Source: a virus. From it: a stretch of 22,320 nt of DNA. The stretch spans positions 1-22,320 of IMG/VR virus record IMGVR_UViG_3300027779_000177. One strand, 5' to 3'. The notes beneath the pieces are model-generated. The model had not been told where the DNA came from. It saw only the letters and a list, made by a program, of their open reading frames with translations, and did not search any database. Within the stretch, counting starts at the first letter, position 1. Each line of letters begins with the position of its first letter. Both the position numbers and the translations under genes were made by a program. Below, one piece after another: positions 20,853 to 22,320 of this stretch.

Positions 20853-20928
20853 AAGGCTTTCTCCAAGTTGACCTAAGTGTTAACTTTTGACCATCACAAA
20901 CCTTGCATCTGTATTGTTGCTTACTCAT
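20788..20928 (-). CDS. Very small zinc-finger protein overlapping its neighbour
   Basis: A 46-codon frame runs from ATG 20928 to TGA 20788 with AAGGA six bases upstream of the start. The translated product begins MSKQQYRCKVCDGQKLTL and ends SELRCNCRFRAH, giving a CxxC pair and a CxC pair about 27 residues apart, plus a basic content suited to nucleic-acid binding. Small Com- or Ogr-like phage regulators have comparable size and cysteine content, but I cannot assign it to them. It overlaps the next gene by 65 bases in a different frame and fills an otherwise empty 85-base gap. Confidence 0.55.
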   Translation of the reverse strand: MSKQQYRCKVCDGQKLTLRSTWRKPYEKFFSKSNSELRCNCRFRAH

Positions 20929-20937
20929 GAGTCTTCC

Positions 20938-21201
20938 TTAATCGTTAGTATGTTTGTCCATCCAATCGCGTTGGTGTTGGCTGATTTCGTTTTTATCCAG
21001 TTGCGAAAGGTATTGGTCAACGCAGCCGGGTTGGTGTTGGCTGATTTCGTTTTTATCCAGTTGCGATGGATCTTCTAACGCAAGTAATGCGTCTACCTGC
21101 GCTGCGCATCTGTCTAAGGTTTCTTTGTGAGTCCAATTAGGGGATGACCCTCTAATCATTTCACACAGTTCGTCGTATTGTTCCTTGTATTGTTCTTCCA
21201 T
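20938..21201 (-). CDS. Small acidic protein with a duplicated C-terminal segment
   Basis: An 87-residue protein with AGGA about six bases before ATG. The N-terminal 45 residues are helical (EEQYKEQYDELCEMIRG; LDRCAAQVDALLALED). The C-terminus has the 12-residue sequence SQLDKNEISQHQ twice, 20 residues apart, encoded by a 37-bp perfect DNA repeat. The linkers that follow each copy are only partly similar (PGCVDQYL and RDWMDKHT). The length of the duplication keeps the reading frame. No function recognised. Confidence 0.65.
   Translation of the reverse strand: MEEQYKEQYDELCEMIRGSSPNWTHKETLDRCAAQVDALLALEDPSQLDKNEISQHQPGCVDQYLSQLDKNEISQHQRDWMDKHTND
20970..21006. repeat. 37-bp direct repeat, copy 1
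   Basis: Identical to 21030-21066, with a period of exactly 60 bp. It encodes SQLDKNEISQHQ on the minus strand. Confidence 0.95.
21030..21066. repeat. 37-bp direct repeat, copy 2
   Basis: Identical to 20970-21006. The 23 bases outside the identical core of each 60-bp unit are only about half identical between units. Confidence 0.95.
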
Positions 21202-21222
21202 AGGTCTTCCTCTAGTTATTAG

Positions 21223-22311
21223 TTATTCGTAGTCTCGGATTGCTACACCAGTAGGGAACTGGGGCAGTCCTGAGTCTCGGTACTTCTTTTGATACTTCAC
21301 AGTCATGAATTTACCAATAACATCGGCGTTACCCGTGATGAACTTGGCTCTGTTGGTGTCTTTGTCTCCTTTAAGGACGCAAGTAAACGAGTAATCGCCA
21401 CTCGCTAACCGAAAGACAGGGTTGCCGTCTTTGTCTTCGAGGATGCCCTTAATCTCAAATTCTTCATCTAAGAATGTTTTATACTTTTGAAGATCGGGGG
21501 ATCGATGCCCTGCTTTATACAGGCCAGCGGGGTTGCGTAGAATAAGACCTTCATACCCTGTTTTAATATACAGCTTATGGCGTTCTTTCATTTCTGCTTC
21601 GGAAGCAACCAGCGTATTTTCAACGATGTGTATGGGGCCATTAACTAAGGGGTTATGTTTGTAGGTACTACATAGCCATTTATTGCGGGACGCATCGGGG
21701 GCGTAACTGCTCTGCTTAAAATAGTCGAAGACCCAAAAATCAATATCAGCTGTGCTAGGTTTGGTTTTTTTAACAGCGGACACAATGTCCTCTAACTCTT
21801 TACCATGAACGTACAGCTCACCATCTAGGATCATGCCCACTTCGAGGTGCTTGATCGCCCACGCTTCGATGTGGCTAAGATCAGCGGCAAATTCTTTACC
21901 TGTACGAGACGTGATGGACACAACGTCGTCGCTAACTCTTTCGAGCAACGCCCTTACACCGTCTAGCTTAGGCTGTACAGCGCAAGGGTAGGGCATGCGG
22001 TGTCCTGCTTTGTGATAATCCATGGCTAACATGGGTTTTTTGCAGGCTGTTGAAGAATCAACAGTCAGGCCGTAGCCTTTACGATCTTTACGCTCGATCC
22101 ATTTGGCTTCGGCTTCTTTGAGTGCTTGCTCACTGCCTGTGCTTTCGTTACTGCGACCTACATTTTTAGGTGTGCAGATGGTGGTTTTGTCTTGGATTTT
22201 TCCACCTACTTTCCCGTGGGAAATTGTGTAAGAATCATCGTTGACTGCGATAGACCAGATACAGGGGTTACCTTTAGTGTCTGGTTTATATAGGGGTTGG
22301 AATTGGGGCAT
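21223..22311 (-). CDS. ATP-dependent DNA ligase with N-terminal WGR-like domain
   Basis: A 362-residue ligase. Nucleotidyltransferase motifs are clear: motif I QPKLDGVR with adenylation Lys115, motif III DGELY (163-167), motif IV EGLILRN (254-260) and motif V LQKYK (274-278). An OB-fold follows (about 285-362, ending GVAIRDYE). Residues 15-75 (CIWSIAVNDDSYTISHGKVG, then GGKIQDKT, then ALKEAEAKWIERKDRKGYG) resemble a WGR domain, a DNA- or nick-sensing module also found in some viral ligases. It should seal nicks during phage replication or recombination. The frame stays open to the window edge, but ATG 22311 gives a sensible N-terminus. Confidence 0.9.
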   Translation of the reverse strand: MPQFQPLYKPDTKGNPCIWSIAVNDDSYTISHGKVGGKIQDKTTICTPKNVGRSNESTGSEQALKEAEAKWIERKDRKGYGLTVDSSTACKKPMLAMDYHKAGHRMPYPCAVQPKLDGVRALLERVSDDVVSITSRTGKEFAADLSHIEAWAIKHLEVGMILDGELYVHGKELEDIVSAVKKTKPSTADIDFWVFDYFKQSSYAPDASRNKWLCSTYKHNPLVNGPIHIVENTLVASEAEMKERHKLYIKTGYEGLILRNPAGLYKAGHRSPDLQKYKTFLDEEFEIKGILEDKDGNPVFRLASGDYSFTCVLKGDKDTNRAKFITGNADVIGKFMTVKYQKKYRDSGLPQFPTGVAIRDYE

Positions 22312-22320
22312 TTTGGGCCT

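Noticed and set aside
20887-21078. 63-codon + strand open frame across the 37-bp repeats
   Set aside because: It is the mirror of the minus-strand duplicated gene, and the minus-strand frame has a ribosome site and fits the surrounding operon.

Overview
The window looks like part of a temperate tailed bacteriophage genome of moderate GC. The small late genes, M15 endolysin, replication genes and tRNA-type attachment core suggest a gammaproteobacterial, possibly marine, host; that host assignment is inference. Nothing resembles a housekeeping gene. Genes are tightly packed, often with ATGA, TAATG or TGATG stop/start overlaps and clear Shine-Dalgarno sequences.

Positions 1-7121 (+ strand) hold the late region. 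In order these are the C-terminus of a tail-fibre-like protein, three small genes, a lysis cluster (coiled-coil membrane protein, holin-like protein, small membrane protein, M15 peptidase endolysin), a 541-residue virion protein, a fibronectin-type/glycine-rich fibre, a tail-assembly-chaperone-like protein and a metallophosphatase. Positions 7118-22311 (- strand) run the other way. From right to left they hold a WGR-like ATP-dependent DNA ligase, small zinc-finger genes, a DUF932 protein, a Myb-like DNA-binding protein, a primase-polymerase/SF3-helicase fusion, a Cas4/RecB-like nuclease, a SNF2 helicase, several small conserved genes, a second nuclease, a repressor, an excisionase, a tyrosine integrase and a small CxxC protein.

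The two halves meet at 7478-7775. That interval looks like an intact attP: a 22-bp tRNA 3'-end core (7680-7701) flanked by direct-repeat, arm-type integrase sites. Phage genes continue on both sides, so this is a free or circularised phage genome arrangement rather than one prophage end.

The most striking unexplained feature is a 17-bp palindrome, consensus TAGYAGYTSARCTRCTA, with seven copies (15-17 of 17 matches) spread over 19 kb: 810, 1779, 7606, 9418, 10486, 12109 and 19699. Most lie in short intergenic gaps, and two overlap predicted -10 boxes with the same geometry. I read it as a dispersed operator set for the phage repressor or another phage regulator. The repressor has an S24/LexA-like C-terminal domain whose catalytic Ser and Lys positions appear to be His and Gly, so it is probably not self-cleaving. 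Other oddities are a duplicated stop-terminator-RBS cassette, a 60-bp in-frame duplication and a small zinc-finger gene overlapping its neighbour.
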